From Camarhynchus parvulus (taxonomy: Eukaryota; Chordata; Aves; Passeriformes; Thraupidae): a stretch of 64,000 nt of DNA. Numbering within the stretch: the stretch's first letter is position 1; every line of letters begins with the position of its first letter. The stretch spans positions 88,432,546 to 88,496,545 of the forward strand of contig NC_044573.1 of the NCBI RefSeq assembly GCF_901933205.1. Reading direction: 5' to 3'. Position numbers and translations under genes: made by a program. This document shows, in pieces, positions 1-12,800 of the stretch. The notes beneath the pieces are model-generated. The model did no database searches, was not told the DNA's origin, and saw only the letters and a list, made by a program, of their open reading frames with translations.

Positions 1-3000
1 CTTATCTGCAATCATAATTCAGTACTTGCTGTGAATTGCTGCATGCAGTTGTGGAAGTACACGAAAAATTGAGTGCCAGTGTTGGTGCAGCCTCTCCTTC
101 ATATTTAATCAATGTTTCAGTCTTTTAAAAGCTCTTTTAAAACGAGTGAGGTAGTTGAGCTCATTTATGGAAGGAATGAAGCTGAGAGCTTTGAAAACTC
201 ACAGAACATGGAAGAGTGGATTCTGGCAGGCCAGGAGAGTTCTTGGCAGACCAGGGAGGCTCTCCCTCACTGTGAGTCTGCCCATGAGGGGAGCTTTCTG
301 CAGCACACAGCTGTCACTCAAGCCCCAGGGAGAGAGGATGAACCTGTGTGGAGGACACTTCTTCCCGGTGGAAGCTCTGAGAAGCCAGAGGGGCTCCTGG
401 AATATTTCCTGTGGAGATGGTCATGGCTCTTGGGCAGAACGGGTTTGGATTGTGTTGAAGCCAGCTGCAAAGAGCAGTGTGGCTGCATGGTGTGGGGTGT
501 CTGCTTTCATGGGTGCTGCCTGCTCACCACTCCAGGTTTGGACAGAAATGCTCAGAGCCAAAATGTGTGTGGCACTGGCATTGCTTCTGTCACTGTCTTT
601 TCTTTCTGTGTCAGATGGTGCAGCACCTGTGTCCTGATATCTGCAGTGCCAGAGATCCAGTCTTGTTTTCGCCAGACAGTGATGGAAAACCTCACTGATC
701 TCTTCAGTGCATTTTAGTAGTGAGCTTATACTGGGATAAGCTAGTATCTAAATTAAAGTAAATGAATTTCCTGTAAAGTGTAATTCCAGATCAGGCAAAT
801 GGTTGTTTTACTGCAAGTTTAATAAAAATCATCTGCAGCTTGAATAGGTGCATGCACACATACTGCTAGAAATTTCCAATTAGGATATTCCCAGCAGCAA
901 ACAAAAACAAAATTAATGTTAGCAGCATCCCCCAAAGCCTAAACTACACTACTAATGAACTCCCAAGTACTCCGAAAAAAAACTCTCTTTGCAGAGACAA
1001 TAAGGTGAAAATTACTGTAATAATCTCAATGTAAAAATACAGAGGAAAAAAAAAATCATTGACATTCAAAGTAAGACTTGCCTCTCCTGATCCCATTAAC
1101 CATGTTGTTAGCATAGCATATGCATGCATAGTGATATTGTCACATAACTCACTGCCACCTTCAAAAGAGCACACAAGAATTCGTGTTCTTTCGTTTGTAT
1201 TTCAAATAAAGGTACGGGTTGCATGGCACCTAATTCTGAGAAAGTCTGTACTTGACATGACTCCAGCAGGGATCAGCTACCTCATAACAATTTGTTTGTC
1301 TGTCTAGCAGAAGTGCTCAGTTGAATACAATTTATGAAGCTTTCCTCAGACATAATCTTCTCGACATGGGGCTGTGGCTTTACTCATTAAAATGGTTCCC
1401 TTCTGTCAAAAGCTTGAATAGTAGAGGGTACCACAGGATCTTTACATATTTATAGAACTACTTTTTTATTTAATATTTTTGGGTAGTTTTCAAATTAATA
1501 ACACATTCTTCACTTCTGGTTGTAAAATGGTCTTACAATGCCAAGCTTAAAGTTGCTAGGCTTCACCCAAATCAGATTTATCAGCAGTCATCTTTGCAGC
1601 ATGTAACATCTGCAAATTCTCTAGGAACAGCTATAAAACAGAAAAGTACCTTCCATATGATGATTGCTGTTCATTTTTAATGTATGCTTCAGTGACATTT
1701 CCCTCCTTCACTGCTCACACCCTCAAAATTAAATTCCTTAATACTGTCTGTCTGTCTAATAATTGTTATTTGCTGAGCAAACTGTGTCTGCAAAAGCTGA
1801 CTCAGCCAGTATATTTTGTGTGTTGTGGCTATCCTGGTAAGGGTTGTTTGTACTCAAAAAAAAATACTTTTTTGCAGCATTGGAGTTGCAGTGTCTTCTG
1901 AAGGTCTAAGTTCATATATTCCCTTTAATACTCAATGTCCAGGCCTGCTTAATAAAAGGCAAAACTTGAAAGAGCTATGGAAAAAGTCTTGAGTGTTCAC
2001 ATGCTATAAGGGCAGTATAAGTATATCATCAGCCAAGTGATCTCTGCTTCTTTGGAAATGCTCATGATTTCACATATTTTTGAGTACTGCTATTGTTGTA
2101 GAGAGGCATTCTTTTCTTCTTTCCTATGGTTTTCATGGGAAAAGAGAACAGTGGTACCTACTGTGCATGTCTTCTCTTTAGGACTTGAGGTGATCAGTAC
2201 TCTGATTTTGTATTAAATAAACTCTTGTAGCCTTTCTGACCATTTATTGTCAGTTGTGTAAAGTGAACAGGTTAGGTCAGTACAAGCCTATGTACTGGCA
2301 TCTAGGATTTCTTGAGTGCAACCATTTCCTCCACACTAAAAGCAAGAAGAAGTTTGGTTTGCTCCTGTTGCTGATTAATCATCGAGATGTCCCATAGCAG
2401 ATGTAGAATATTTGTAGCACACAAAAGGAGTGATTCTGGCTCTTATTTGTATTCAGATCATTCTCGTCCATTGAAGTGGTGGAAGGGGGTCCTAAAGCAG
2501 ATGTTCAATCCATATTCAAGGCATTTTCTATCAGCAAAGTAGTATAAAGGAGTATAGCATAGCAAGATCTGTAAGGTTTGTCTTATATGTTGATGCATGC
2601 TCAGGTGCTGGTGGGGTCCTCTCCCAAGGGAACCCTGACTAGGAGTTGTTCCCCACAACTAGTCACCATCCATGAGCAAAGGCTGTACTTGACAGATCTC
2701 AGAGACCCCTGGCTACTTGGGGACCTTCTGCTGGGTCCCCCCAGTTTTGGAGGGGACAGAATGTTTTTGAGGGTATCCCCAGGGGTACAAATTACATTAC
2801 AATGCTTCTCACAGAAGCAGTAGCTCCTGGTTCCTTTTGCCTGGAATTTTGGCCATGGCTTAAACTTGGTGCCATGTTTATCTAGGCAAACTTGAACCGT
2901 CCTGACTGAGGCTTCTGGTGTGTACAGAGCAGATCACTGATTCTCTCACTGACTTAGCATGGCTGTCACCTTTCCTGAAACTGTGGACAGAGCTGGGTAA

Positions 3001-3710
3001 CAGCTGGGTAACCCACCTCCCTCATATTGCACAAACATCCCAGCACCTTAGTTTGCTTAGCAGAAGGAAGGAATAGAATAATCTTTGGATGTGAGTGTAA
3101 TGAAACTATATATTTATTGATCTAATACCTTGCTAATAAATTTGCAGTAGCAAATTCAGGATGCTAATAGACCTCAGATTGCTATTGCAGGATAATAAGA
3201 ATATAGAGGCATACTGGCAAACTGTGAAATCTGGAGTGCATGGCTCTGTCCCTATCGCCTCTCTGTTGTCAATTTTTCAAAACCCTCTATGCCTTTTGAA
3301 AGAAAAACAAAGAAGGTGGTGACTCAGTTTAGTGCTGCTCCTGCAGTGGCTCTTGGTATTATCTAAATGAAGCAAGCCCAAGGAATATTGGTCTTCAAGG
3401 TGCTTTGCAATCAGAAGCTGAGAAAAATATCTTTCTGGTGGAGCAGCTCATAAGGTTTTGATGAGAAATGAAAATTTCTTTCCTGTGAAACACTCAATTC
3501 CCTGTGCCTCTGTTTTTCATGTCGCTTCTTAGTGTAATTCAGTTTTAGTGAAATCTAGGTGATTTCTCTCTAAGTGTTCAACCCACCTTGATTTCCCACA
3601 ATGGCAAAGTTATACCTGCACTGAATACCAGAGAAGGGTTGATTTTGTTTGACACAGTTCAGCTAAGTTGTCCGTGGAGTTTGTCTCCCTGTTTATGTTA
3701 ATGAAGTCTG
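1..3710. other. CNR1 upstream sequence, probably 5' intron
   Basis: This stretch holds no coding region I can support. Open frames here (the longest about 200 codons near 112-717) have no recognisable domain and overlap one another in several frames, as chance frames do. CNR1 genes in vertebrates have one or more non-coding 5' exons far upstream of a single coding exon, and a good 3' splice site sits at about 3727. I therefore infer that most of this is intron. No mobile element was recognised. A non-coding exon could be hidden here and would not be visible from sequence alone. Confidence 0.45.
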
Positions 3711-3727
3711 ATCTTTTCCCCATATAG
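3711..3727 (+). promoter_or_regulatory. CNR1: 3' splice acceptor before the CNR1 coding exon
   Basis: A pyrimidine-rich run (tcttttcccc) followed by atatag gives a plausible splice acceptor ending at 3727. That is 61 bases before the CNR1 start codon. It matches the known CNR1 structure, in which a non-coding exon is spliced to one exon carrying the whole reading frame. The donor partner lies outside what I can identify. Confidence 0.55.
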
Positions 3728-3788
3728 GACTTCCTCCGATGCATTTTTCCATCCCCCAAGTATCTCTGAAACCAACAAGACTGGGGTT

Positions 3789-5210
3789 ATGAAGTCAATT
3801 CTAGATGGCCTCGCAGATACAACCTTCCGAACAATCACGACAGATCTCCTTTACGTGGGCTCCAACGATATCCAGTACGAAGACATGAAAGGCGACATGG
3901 CATCCAAGCTGGGGTACTACCCCCAAAAGTTCCCCCTTTCTTCCTTCAGGGGTGATCCTTTCCAAGAAAAAATGACTGGAGGAGATGATTCCCTGTTGAG
4001 TATTATTCCCTCAGAGCAGGTCAACATCACAGAGTTTTACAACAAGTCCCTGTCCACTTTTAAGGATAATGAGGAGAATATACAGTGCGGGGAGAACTTC
4101 ATGGATATGGAGTGTTTTATGATCCTGAACCCCAGCCAGCAGCTGGCCATTGCTGTGCTGTCACTCACCTTGGGCACCTTCACAGTCCTAGAGAACCTCC
4201 TCGTCCTGTGTGTCATCCTACACTCCCGAAGCCTCCGGTGTAGACCCTCCTACCATTTCATCGGCAGCCTGGCTGTGGCCGACCTCCTGGGCAGCGTGAT
4301 TTTTGTCTACAGTTTTGTGGATTTCCATGTTTTCCACCGGAAGGATAGCCCCAATGTCTTCTTGTTCAAACTGGGTGGAGTTACAGCCTCCTTCACCGCC
4401 TCTGTAGGTAGCCTTTTCCTCACGGCAATAGACCGGTACATCTCTATACACAGGCCACTAGCTTATAAAAGGATTGTTACCCGACCAAAGGCTGTCGTAG
4501 CATTTTGTGTGATGTGGACCATCGCTATCGTAATAGCCGTTCTTCCTCTGCTCGGCTGGAACTGCAAAAAGCTCAACTCTGTTTGTTCGGACATATTCCC
4601 TCTCATCGATGAGACATACCTGATGTTCTGGATCGGGGTCACCAGCGTCCTCTTGTTGTTCATTGTCTATGCCTACATGTACATTCTGTGGAAGGCTCAC
4701 AGCCACGCTGTTCGCATGCTGCAGCGAGGCACGCAGAAAAGCATAATCATCCAGTCGACGGAGGATGGTAAGGTACAGATCACTAGGCCTGATCAAACTC
4801 GTATGGACATCAGGTTAGCCAAAACCTTGGTCCTTATCCTAGTTGTTTTAATCATTTGCTGGGGCCCTCTCCTCGCCATCATGGTGTACGATGTCTTTGG
4901 GAAAATGAACAAGCTCATCAAGACTATCTTTGCCTTCTGTAGCATGCTCTGTTTGCTGAATTCAACAGTGAATCCCATCATCTATGCTCTGAGGAGCAAG
5001 GACTTGCGACACGCGTTCCGCAGCATGTTCCCCACCTGCGAAGGGACGGCGCAGCCCCTGGATAACAGCATGGAGTCTGACTGCCAGCACAAACACGCCA
5101 ACAACGCAGGGAACGTGCACAGGGCTGCCGAGAGCTGCATTAAGAGCACAGTTAAGATTGCCAAAGTTACGATGTCTGTCTCCACAGACACAACTGCTGA
5201 AGCGTTGTAA
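3789..5210 (+). CDS. CNR1: Cannabinoid receptor 1 (CB1), complete intronless coding region
   Basis: The frame encodes 473 aa, one more than human CB1, a rhodopsin-class Gi/o-coupled receptor for anandamide and 2-AG on presynaptic membranes. The long N-terminus (about 1-116) carries N-glycosylation sites at N79 and N85, and cysteines 100 and 109 correspond to the N-terminal disulfide pair. Seven membrane segments follow. Landmarks are the TM2 aspartate D165, K194 in TM3, the DRY motif at 215-217, extracellular-loop-2 cysteines 259 and 266, CWGP at 357-360 in TM6, NPIIY at 395-399 in TM7 and the palmitoylation cysteine C417. The first ATG is used because the conserved CB1 N-terminus ([20 protein letters not shown]) begins there. 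The frame is intact with no missing key residue. Identification is essentially certain. Confidence 0.99.
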   Translation: MKSILDGLADTTFRTITTDLLYVGSNDIQYEDMKGDMASKLGYYPQKFPLSSFRGDPFQEKMTGGDDSLLSIIPSEQVNITEFYNKSLSTFKDNEENIQCGENFMDMECFMILNPSQQLAIAVLSLTLGTFTVLENLLVLCVILHSRSLRCRPSYHFIGSLAVADLLGSVIFVYSFVDFHVFHRKDSPNVFLFKLGGVTASFTASVGSLFLTAIDRYISIHRPLAYKRIVTRPKAVVAFCVMWTIAIVIAVLPLLGWNCKKLNSVCSDIFPLIDETYLMFWIGVTSVLLLFIVYAYMYILWKAHSHAVRMLQRGTQKSIIIQSTEDGKVQITRPDQTRMDIRLAKTLVLILVVLIICWGPLLAIMVYDVFGKMNKLIKTIFAFCSMLCLLNSTVNPIIYALRSKDLRHAFRSMFPTCEGTAQPLDNSMESDCQHKHANNAGNVHRAAESCIKSTVKIAKVTMSVSTDTTAEAL

Positions 5211-6400
5211 GTCAGAGACTTCTTAGTGTTGTGAAAAAAAGTTTAAGTTTAAAAAAAAAAAATTTAAAAAATCAACAACAAAGAAAACCAAACCCATGGC
5301 TTAACGTGTTTGTACACTCCTGTAATATTTTTTGGTTTGTCATTGTAAACTGAGCGATGATTGTGTTAAGAGCATTACCATCAGCCAGTTCTTCAGGTTT
5401 TACAATTAGGGATTCTAGCTAAATTTTCACAAGTTTTTCTCAAAAGGTGTTTACTGAGTAATAATGTTTCCTGAAAGAGGACAGAGAAAATACCAGATTA
5501 GCAATCATTCCTTTGGGGGTGTGAAGAAGAATTGTGAAACCTAATTGAAAAATAACACGTCCTAAATCAATACCATCAAATAAGAAAAAAAGCCTTGTAA
5601 TCATGCTGTTCATTTCAATGTGAAATGTATTTCATGTCTGTAAGTAATAGGAGTTTCTGAATTTTTCCAAAAGCAGCAGTGCTGAGTTTAGAGGTTTTGT
5701 AAAACGTGTCATGTCCCGTGAATTGTGTGCTGTTTTATTATGTGTTATTGATATTTGTCTGATTAAACAAAGTGATAAGGTAGAATTCCGTGAAAATAAC
5801 GTGAAACGTGATATGTAAACCCCATTGAAAACACTTACTGTATTTGAAGAATTCCTATGAGACATTTTGGAAATTTTACACTTTTAGTGGTCTTCTGTGG
5901 ACTTAGAGGAGAGGCTTTGTGTTCTTCTACTAAAATTATTTCCCACTACCCTTTACTTTCATATGCATATGAGACTAACAGCAACAGAGGAATAGAGGAG
6001 GAATGTGAGAAAGGAATGCACTGGTTCAGACTTTTAAATACCACTGCGTTTATACAGAAGGATTATTTTTGGTTGCACAGACTACTGCCCTGCTCTTGGG
6101 CGTTGCCTGAACACAAGTACTGAAAAGCAAAGGTCCCGGATATTTGGCTCCTTTAATGGGCATCTGGTTTTAAGCCATGTGCTGGTGTTGGACCACTGAA
6201 GACAGCATGTGTCAGACTCAATGTGCAATGTTATCACTGTGCAGTCAATGTATACTTGAAGTGTGTCACATTCCTGTATCCCAGCTCTAAGCAGATTCAG
6301 AGCCTGAGATGCCAAACTCTCGTCTTCACTAAAAGAGGAGGAAATATTGTCAGACTTAGACATTTTCTTATTGTGTGAGTGTGTATATAAATAAATATCT

Positions 6401-6437
6401 CTGTGTGTGTACGTGTGTGTGCGCGCGTGTGTGTGTA
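6401..6437 (+). repeat. TG/CG dinucleotide microsatellite in the CNR1 3' UTR
   Basis: Imperfect (TG)n tract with an internal GCGCGC step, preceded by a shorter TG/TA run from 6373. Alternating purine-pyrimidine sequence of this kind can adopt Z-DNA. It lies about 1.2 kb after the CNR1 stop codon. Confidence 0.85.
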
Positions 6438-8059
6438 AGTATTCAAACCAGTGAGTCATGGTAGCATAGCTAAGATAGGACACTATGACCAAATGTAACT
6501 GTATTTCTTGTTGCACGCTTTGCACACGAATTCTGTTTCTAAAATTGAGTTCTTCCAATTGATTACTGGTGAAAGTACCGTATTAAGAACATCTTGATCC
6601 ACGCCGAAGTGTGTATCCATGTGCTAGAGGAAGCAGCCTTTCAGTTGCACTTGAGAATAAAGGGAAACGAGAGGTAGAGAGCATGGAATGAGCCTGCACT
6701 GACAAATGCTGTAGCTGATGGTGTTCCTGAAGACTTGAGAAAGCCAGGAGTAAATTGTAGTTTGTTTTAAGGTTGTGAGTTCATTCAAATCTGATAGCTT
6801 TGAGGTGCATCTTTCTGAAACCACTGACAAGGCTTGACACTACCAGGAAGAAGTTGCTGAATGAAAATAGTGACTCTGTTCCATGGTGGGACCGTTTCTG
6901 CAGCCTGGGACTGTCACAAGGAACATGCTACCAGATAGCCTTTGCAGCATGGATATTCTGTGATTCTGTTCTGAGTTATAAGGTCTGGGATCCTCTACAC
7001 TGCTGCCATGGTTTTTCAGACTGTTTCTTCACCCTGCTGTCTGATTTCTACCAAAATAGCTGAAAACGCAGCTTAGTCCTGTAGCTGCCTGGCACTTACT
7101 GCAGCAGGGGTGACTTTCTCTGTGGCACAGAGCAAGTGGAGCCAAATCCAGACTGCCCTGCCACCCATCCTTGTGCTTAAGTAGGGAGAGAGAGGGGGCA
7201 ACAGCCCTGGGTCTCTGGCTCCCTTAGTGCAAGCCAGAGCAGATGGCTGAACAAACACCCACCTCCTTTCAGCCAGTGGCTCTGTGGGGGTGCACATGGC
7301 TCCAAGTTTAGGCTTGGTGAGGGATGGCATTTTTTAAAGATAGGATTGGACCAGATGAGGTGCTGAGCAACAGCTGGAAGAGACAGGGGTACTTTACTCC
7401 TCCACCCACCTCCCCGACAGCTTACCTGTGTGATGGGACAGGGCACCACTGTGCTCTCAAGGGGCCTACTGCAGTCAACCAAAACCAGTGGATTGCAGAG
7501 GATTCCCAGAGGATGTCAAGTCCTCCTGAAAGATCTTTCTTATGTCTAGGTCTAGTCCATCCTAAAGCTGTCCTCTTGGAGGAGTGGGGGAAAGCCCATT
7601 TGAAATGTTAAGGGTATTTTAAGAGCCATTTTTGAAACTGTCTTCTTGTGAATTAAATGCAAACTTCGTGGAATTTTGTTGTGCATTCAAGTTCTAAATT
7701 TTACGATAAATCATGGGACAATGGGGCTGTCTTGGCACTTAACTTGGTGCTTACTGATATAATAAGAAATAGCATCCTGTGAAATGTTATCGTCTATCAT
7801 CAGTATCTTCATTTGCATAATGAGTTTTTCTAAAGCTCTGGGAACTGCATCGGTTCACTTAGAACCATTTATTAAAGAGTTGGCAACAATTTCCTTACAT
7901 GTTGCACACTAAGTAGAACTATTCTTTCTTTAGAAAAATCTGCTGCCGTTCTGAGATAAGCTGTATTTACACTTCAGCTTTAGGTATTCCTAATTTGCAG
8001 TTGGCTACCTTCACTTAGTGATAGCACAGCCAAACGATACTGTGTTCCACAGCCACCCA

Positions 8060-8060
<1 letters not shown>

Positions 8061-8103
<43 letters not shown>
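8061..8103 (+). repeat. (ATC)n trinucleotide microsatellite in the CNR1 3' UTR
   Basis: Fourteen uninterrupted ATC units, flanked on both sides by CCAC-rich sequence. The tract lies inside the inferred CNR1 3' UTR, so length changes would alter the mRNA but not the protein. Confidence 0.95.
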
Positions 8104-8480
8104 CCCATCCACCCACCACCTCTAGTTGCAGTTACGTGTGTGTGTACCAACTCCAAGTGTCATGTATCTACCGAGAAGAACATCTATGTCACACGTGTGC
8201 AGAGTTAGATTCTCGACAGTCTAATTGTATATTTGTATGATACAATCTCCTCAGTGCTGTGCAATCACTATCCACATCTTGCACTGGCCTTCCGATGAAA
8301 ATTTTAGTGTGTCTGTTGTGAGATCGACAGCGCGTTCTACCTGCTGTTATTGGGCTGAATGTATGTAAATAAGTGATTTAAAAAAAAAAAGTCATCTGTA
8401 CAAGCAGTGGCCTAAAAAGTCTGTAATTGTGGACTAAGAAAGTTGTTGAAGTTGCTGTGACATCTCAAATACTACCTTTG

Positions 8481-8486
8481 AATAAA
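8481..8486 (+). promoter_or_regulatory. CNR1: Candidate CNR1 polyadenylation signal AATAAA (proximal)
   Basis: Canonical AATAAA about 3.3 kb after the CNR1 stop, within AT-rich sequence. It could give a shorter 3' UTR than the site near 8872. Use is inferred. Confidence 0.45.
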
Positions 8487-8871
8487 CTGTTTACAGGGTC
8501 CCTTGGGATGCTGTTTCACAGTGAAAGGAGAATTTTTCCTGGTGATAATATGAGGTAAAGAAATCAGATTACCTGAGATTTTTATTTCCAGTGTTTCGAA
8601 GTGGAGAACATAACTCTTTATTGTCTGTAAATCTAACATTATTACTTCCTCTTAGAAAAATATTGTATCATTAGATGTTTGTTTGAGCTGGTAACATTCT
8701 TGCAAATGTTGCAATATTTTTCATTAGCAACTTGTATAATAGTTTGTACACAAGTACTGTTCAGATTGTCATGAAAAGTAGCTTTGACCATTTACTTACC
8801 AGTAGCAGAATAGTATTTCTGTAAGATTTCCAGTGTATTCCTACCATATCATATTTTATTTCTATAATGTA

Positions 8872-8877
8872 ATTAAA
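8872..8877 (+). promoter_or_regulatory. CNR1: Candidate CNR1 polyadenylation signal ATTAAA (distal)
   Basis: ATTAAA variant signal followed about 25-50 bases later by a T/GT-rich stretch, the usual arrangement for a cleavage site. It sets the probable end of CNR1 at about 8.9 kb. Confidence 0.5.
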
Positions 8878-9750
8878 CTGTTATTTATTAATGGAGAAAA
8901 AGTATTCCTCTGCTTTTTTGTTTTCCAAATTTTGAGATAACTGAGGAAGCCACGTGATGATGCTGCCTCATCCCACGATCTGGTGCTCTACGTTTTGTTT
9001 ATAAGTTTGTCTGTCAGATTCTGAAACAACTGCTTAAACAACTTGACAACAGGTTGTCAAGCTTTGTGGGTTTTAATTGTACGTTGATGTGTTTGAAGGA
9101 GGAGGTAGATCATATATTTTATATTTGTGTATCCAGTACTATGGAGACAAGAGAAATGACAGTTCAAACTGCATCTCCTGCTCCATTATGTAGGCAATTT
9201 CCCCTTTCCTCAGTATTAGCCAAAATGCAATAAATTCCTTTTGCCTTCCTCAGATGCATGTTAGCTCAAAGATGTCACATTAAGACAAACCCATGTACTT
9301 CAGAAAAACAAAACACAAAAGAACAGAAGAAAGGAATACAAATTAAAATAGTGCTGCCAGCAGCAGTGACCTAAATGAGTTATTGGGGATTGTAAATGTA
9401 ATCAAAGATTGGAGATAAACAAAGAGTTATTCTAGTTTTGGCTGCTGCCAGTGGGGACAGAGTTGATGGGTGTAGGGAGTGGATGATGAAGTGGCCCAGG
9501 AGGGATTCATTGAAGCTGTGCAGGCTCAGCCGTGCCACTGCCTATGAATCACATTAGAGTGCTCCCACTGCTGCTCATCCACATATGAAAGGAAGGGTTG
9601 AAAAAGCCCACTAAATGCTGTAGAAAGGTCCCTGCCTATTTCAGAGGATCAGTTTTCCATATGACTTAATCTCAGACTCACATTACTTGGGCAATTTTCC
9701 TTCTTCACATCTGTGGTTTGAAATCATCCTTAGGGGATAAAGTGAGCATG

Positions 9751-9835
9751 TCACAGAATCAGGAATCGTTTAGGTTGGAAAAGACCTCTAGGATCATCAA
9801 GCCCAAATGTGAACCTCACACTGCCAAGGCTTGGG
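9751..9835 (-). mobile_element. CR1 LINE 3'-end fragment
   Basis: Read on the plus strand, this begins with an agaatc-type tail and continues with the taggttggaaaagacct block. This is the reverse complement of the conserved 3' terminus of avian CR1 retrotransposons. Only about 85 bases are recognisable, so it is a severely 5'-truncated copy. Confidence 0.8.
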
Positions 9836-12800
9836 ATCACAGTTGTGTCACAATATTTTTACTTTTAAAAATTGGGTCAGTGGTGAATTGAGAAAGTCTT
9901 GGCAAAGCAAAAGCAACTAGAAATAAAAGATTAGCTTTTAATCTGATCTTTAACAGCATACTACATTTAAATGAAATCTGAATACTTCTGCTAAAAGCTG
10001 TCACTTTCAAAGCAGCCAGGAGACAATTCCCTCTGTATTTCCGTGGTCATTGGAAAACAAGGCTTATGCTGCCACAAACCAGCAGCTCCTCTTGACAGTA
10101 ACATCTGGTATTTGTAAGTCTGTTCTGAACAACACAAGAGGAAATAATGACAACTTTCCAAGCAACTGCTTTCCCACACTATACCAGCTCGGGAAGCATG
10201 CGGGCAAATGTGCTGTCATTGTTTCAGCCCTTCACATTAACATCTCTTATTGTTTCTGCTTTTCTGACAGCTGTTTTAAGAAGTTACAATATCATCATGC
10301 ACACACATCAATAAAACATCTTCAGTTTGTTGGGTTTATTGGGTTGGGGTTTTTAAATGTTTTGTCTTCAATGAAAATACAGCTTTGGCTTGTTGGAAAA
10401 TTAAATCGTCATATGAGGGAACAGTTTATAATAGAAGAGAAAAAATATTTTTTCTGTGCTTAGGAAAGCATAGAGTAGGGAGTGTATCTGACAGTTTATA
10501 ATATGTGTCTCCCTCCATTCTGTTTTTGTCCATTGGTCTTTTTAGGTAATTGAGGTAAAGGATTTTCTTTGAATAACAGTACAAAATATGAAGCACAATT
10601 GCCTTTAACAGAACTCCTTTCATATGAGCAGCCATCTAATACTGATCTTTGAAGTTCAGTTAGGAGAAACTGTGATAATGAGCCAAAGGTAATCTTAATG
10701 GCAAGGTATGACATGTCCTGCTATTGCTTTCCAATAAATCATCTTTTGTATTTAAAGCAGCACTCACTTTAATGCTGAAGCATTTTAAGGTATTGAATCC
10801 TGTCTCAATAAAGTCCCTCAGAATTTTTATTGACTTCAGCAGAAATTATATCTTACCCCAGGTTTTTGAACTATCAGTGTGCATTTGGAAAGTGCAATTT
10901 TATACTCCAGTGTATTTGCATTTTCACTGACATTAAAACAAAGATGGGACAGAATAAATAACAGCCTCTACATTCATTGGGGATTTTTACCACCAAGAAA
11001 ATCTATTTTGAATTTTGGTGGGTCAATGCAGAGTCGTAAAGTCTGGCAGGAGTTCAATGGACTTGTCGTGTGAGTGAAGAAATTTATTTATCTATATGTG
11101 TGCAGATGAGGTGGATAACATCATGAATGAAGCTGCTCTTAGTAATGCTGACAGAGTTGCTTCCTGGCTGCTTGCGCTGGTGCTGTTTTGATGCTGCTTT
11201 CTTTCCTTCTCACCTGTGTATGCATGGTGAAAAAGGCCACACACATTCAAAATCTTTCCCCAAAATAAATAGCATCTGTACCTATTTTTTGTTTTATTTT
11301 TGTGATATTAATAATATTTATTCATATTATTATGGGAAGCAATGTCACAACCACTGTTTCTGTGAAAGGGAAGCCTCTCCTGCCATTTGAAGCTGTATCT
11401 GGATGGATCAAGTCCTAACATTGTTGTGTGAACCATTTCTTCTTTTTCCACATGGAACTCATTGCAAGTCCTTCCAGGGCTCAGCACAACAGAGATACTC
11501 CACTTTCCATCTAGATGAAGAGAGGGATAAGGAAAGGGAGTTGGAAACTCCTCGGTCCTTGTTTGTGCCAGGCTGTTTCTGGAGCTGCTGTGTGTGTAAT
11601 GCTGTGAGGGTCTCTGGGGACTTCCCCATGCTGTCTGTTCCCTGCAGAAAGGTGGCTGCTGTGACCTGGATGACACCAGAAACCACATCAAGAGGGGTGA
11701 AGAATAATGTTCTCTGGTTGAAACTCTGAAGAGAAAGGATTTAAGACTTTGCACTGTAATGAATCAGAGATGGGCATCTGCTGTGTGTCATTTCTTAGTT
11801 GTGGAACAAGGATTAAGGGTATCATTTTAATAGAGGAATATGGGAAGTTAAACAGGCTATGGATCCATCCAGTAAACACTCCTCCCAAACCTTCAGAAGG
11901 GTAGTAATAAATCCTGTAAGACCTTTCATCAGCTGCCTGGAGGAAAAAAAATTATGATCATTGTCTCTGCAGTGCTTAACTTGCAGTATAGTTCAAAGTC
12001 ATTTTAAAATTATACACCTACCTGCTACCAGTGCAGTCTGAGTAGGCAAAATTAGTAACAGGCATGCTCACTAAACCCAAGGTTTAAAGCTTTAGCTAGA
12101 ATGTTAATGTCTAAATTGAGTAATACTATCAGTCATGAAAATTACAGCTATCTGCCTCCTTATCTTTTCCCATTTATTTGAGGGGTTTTATTTGTTCTTA
12201 TTATGGCACTTGCAAAACCCGATAGCTCTGGCAGAAGGAGAGACAATCTCTCTGCATGTGGCCACTGGTGTTGCTGAACTGCCTGCTGCAGCATGTTCAG
12301 GGCACCCAGGGAATGCAAAACGCTGATCTGGACAAGGAGGTAGAGAGAGAGGATTTGCTACTTCATAGCTAGCCGAGGAGTTGATTAAAAAGAGCAAAGC
12401 CTTCTGGGCTGCAGCCCCTTACAACTTGGGAGATGCTGGGGGGACACCGTCACAGGGGGAGGAAAGCTCCTTATTCAACTCCTGCTTTACTCACTCGGTG
12501 GCAGCAGTTGCTGGGTTCCTTGGCAGGGAGCCCAGTGGAAATTGTTGTACCCCAGGATTAGTGCCCTGGCAAGGCACCTGGAAAGGGACCTGGCTGCTTC
12601 CTGCCTGTGCTGAGTGTGAATTGTGCCTCGCCTGAAAATTGGACCTTAGACCTCAAGTTGGTGTTTGAGAAAAGCTTCCACTTTCACCTTTGGAGTTCCT
12701 CACTCAGGATCCTGAAGCTGACTGAAATGTGGATGTGTGTATACAATAAAAAGCTACACATCTACTCTTCTTAACAGATAGATCGCAGGAAGACTAGCTT

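Larger units (their letters stand above)
5211..8900 (+). other. CNR1: CNR1 3' untranslated region
   Basis: AT-rich sequence without a supported coding frame follows the CNR1 stop. It runs to two candidate polyadenylation signals near 8481 and 8872. A 3' UTR of about 3.7 kb fits the long 3' UTRs known for vertebrate CNR1 mRNAs. It contains a TG/CG dinucleotide tract near 6401 and an ATC trinucleotide tract near 8061. The exact cleavage site is inferred, not seen. Confidence 0.7.

Noticed and set aside
112..717. 201-codon plus-strand frame upstream of CNR1, with overlapping frames of 160 and 73 codons.
   Set aside because: No recognisable domain, competing overlapping frames, and a position where an intron is expected.
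6082..6558. 158-codon minus-strand frame across the CNR1 3' UTR.
   Set aside because: It runs antisense through the TG repeat (giving a His/Thr-rich peptide) and has no recognisable domain.
11308..11754. 148-codon minus-strand frame opposite a 108-codon plus-strand frame.
   Set aside because: Mutually overlapping frames with no motif or splice context; length is within chance expectation for 64 kb.
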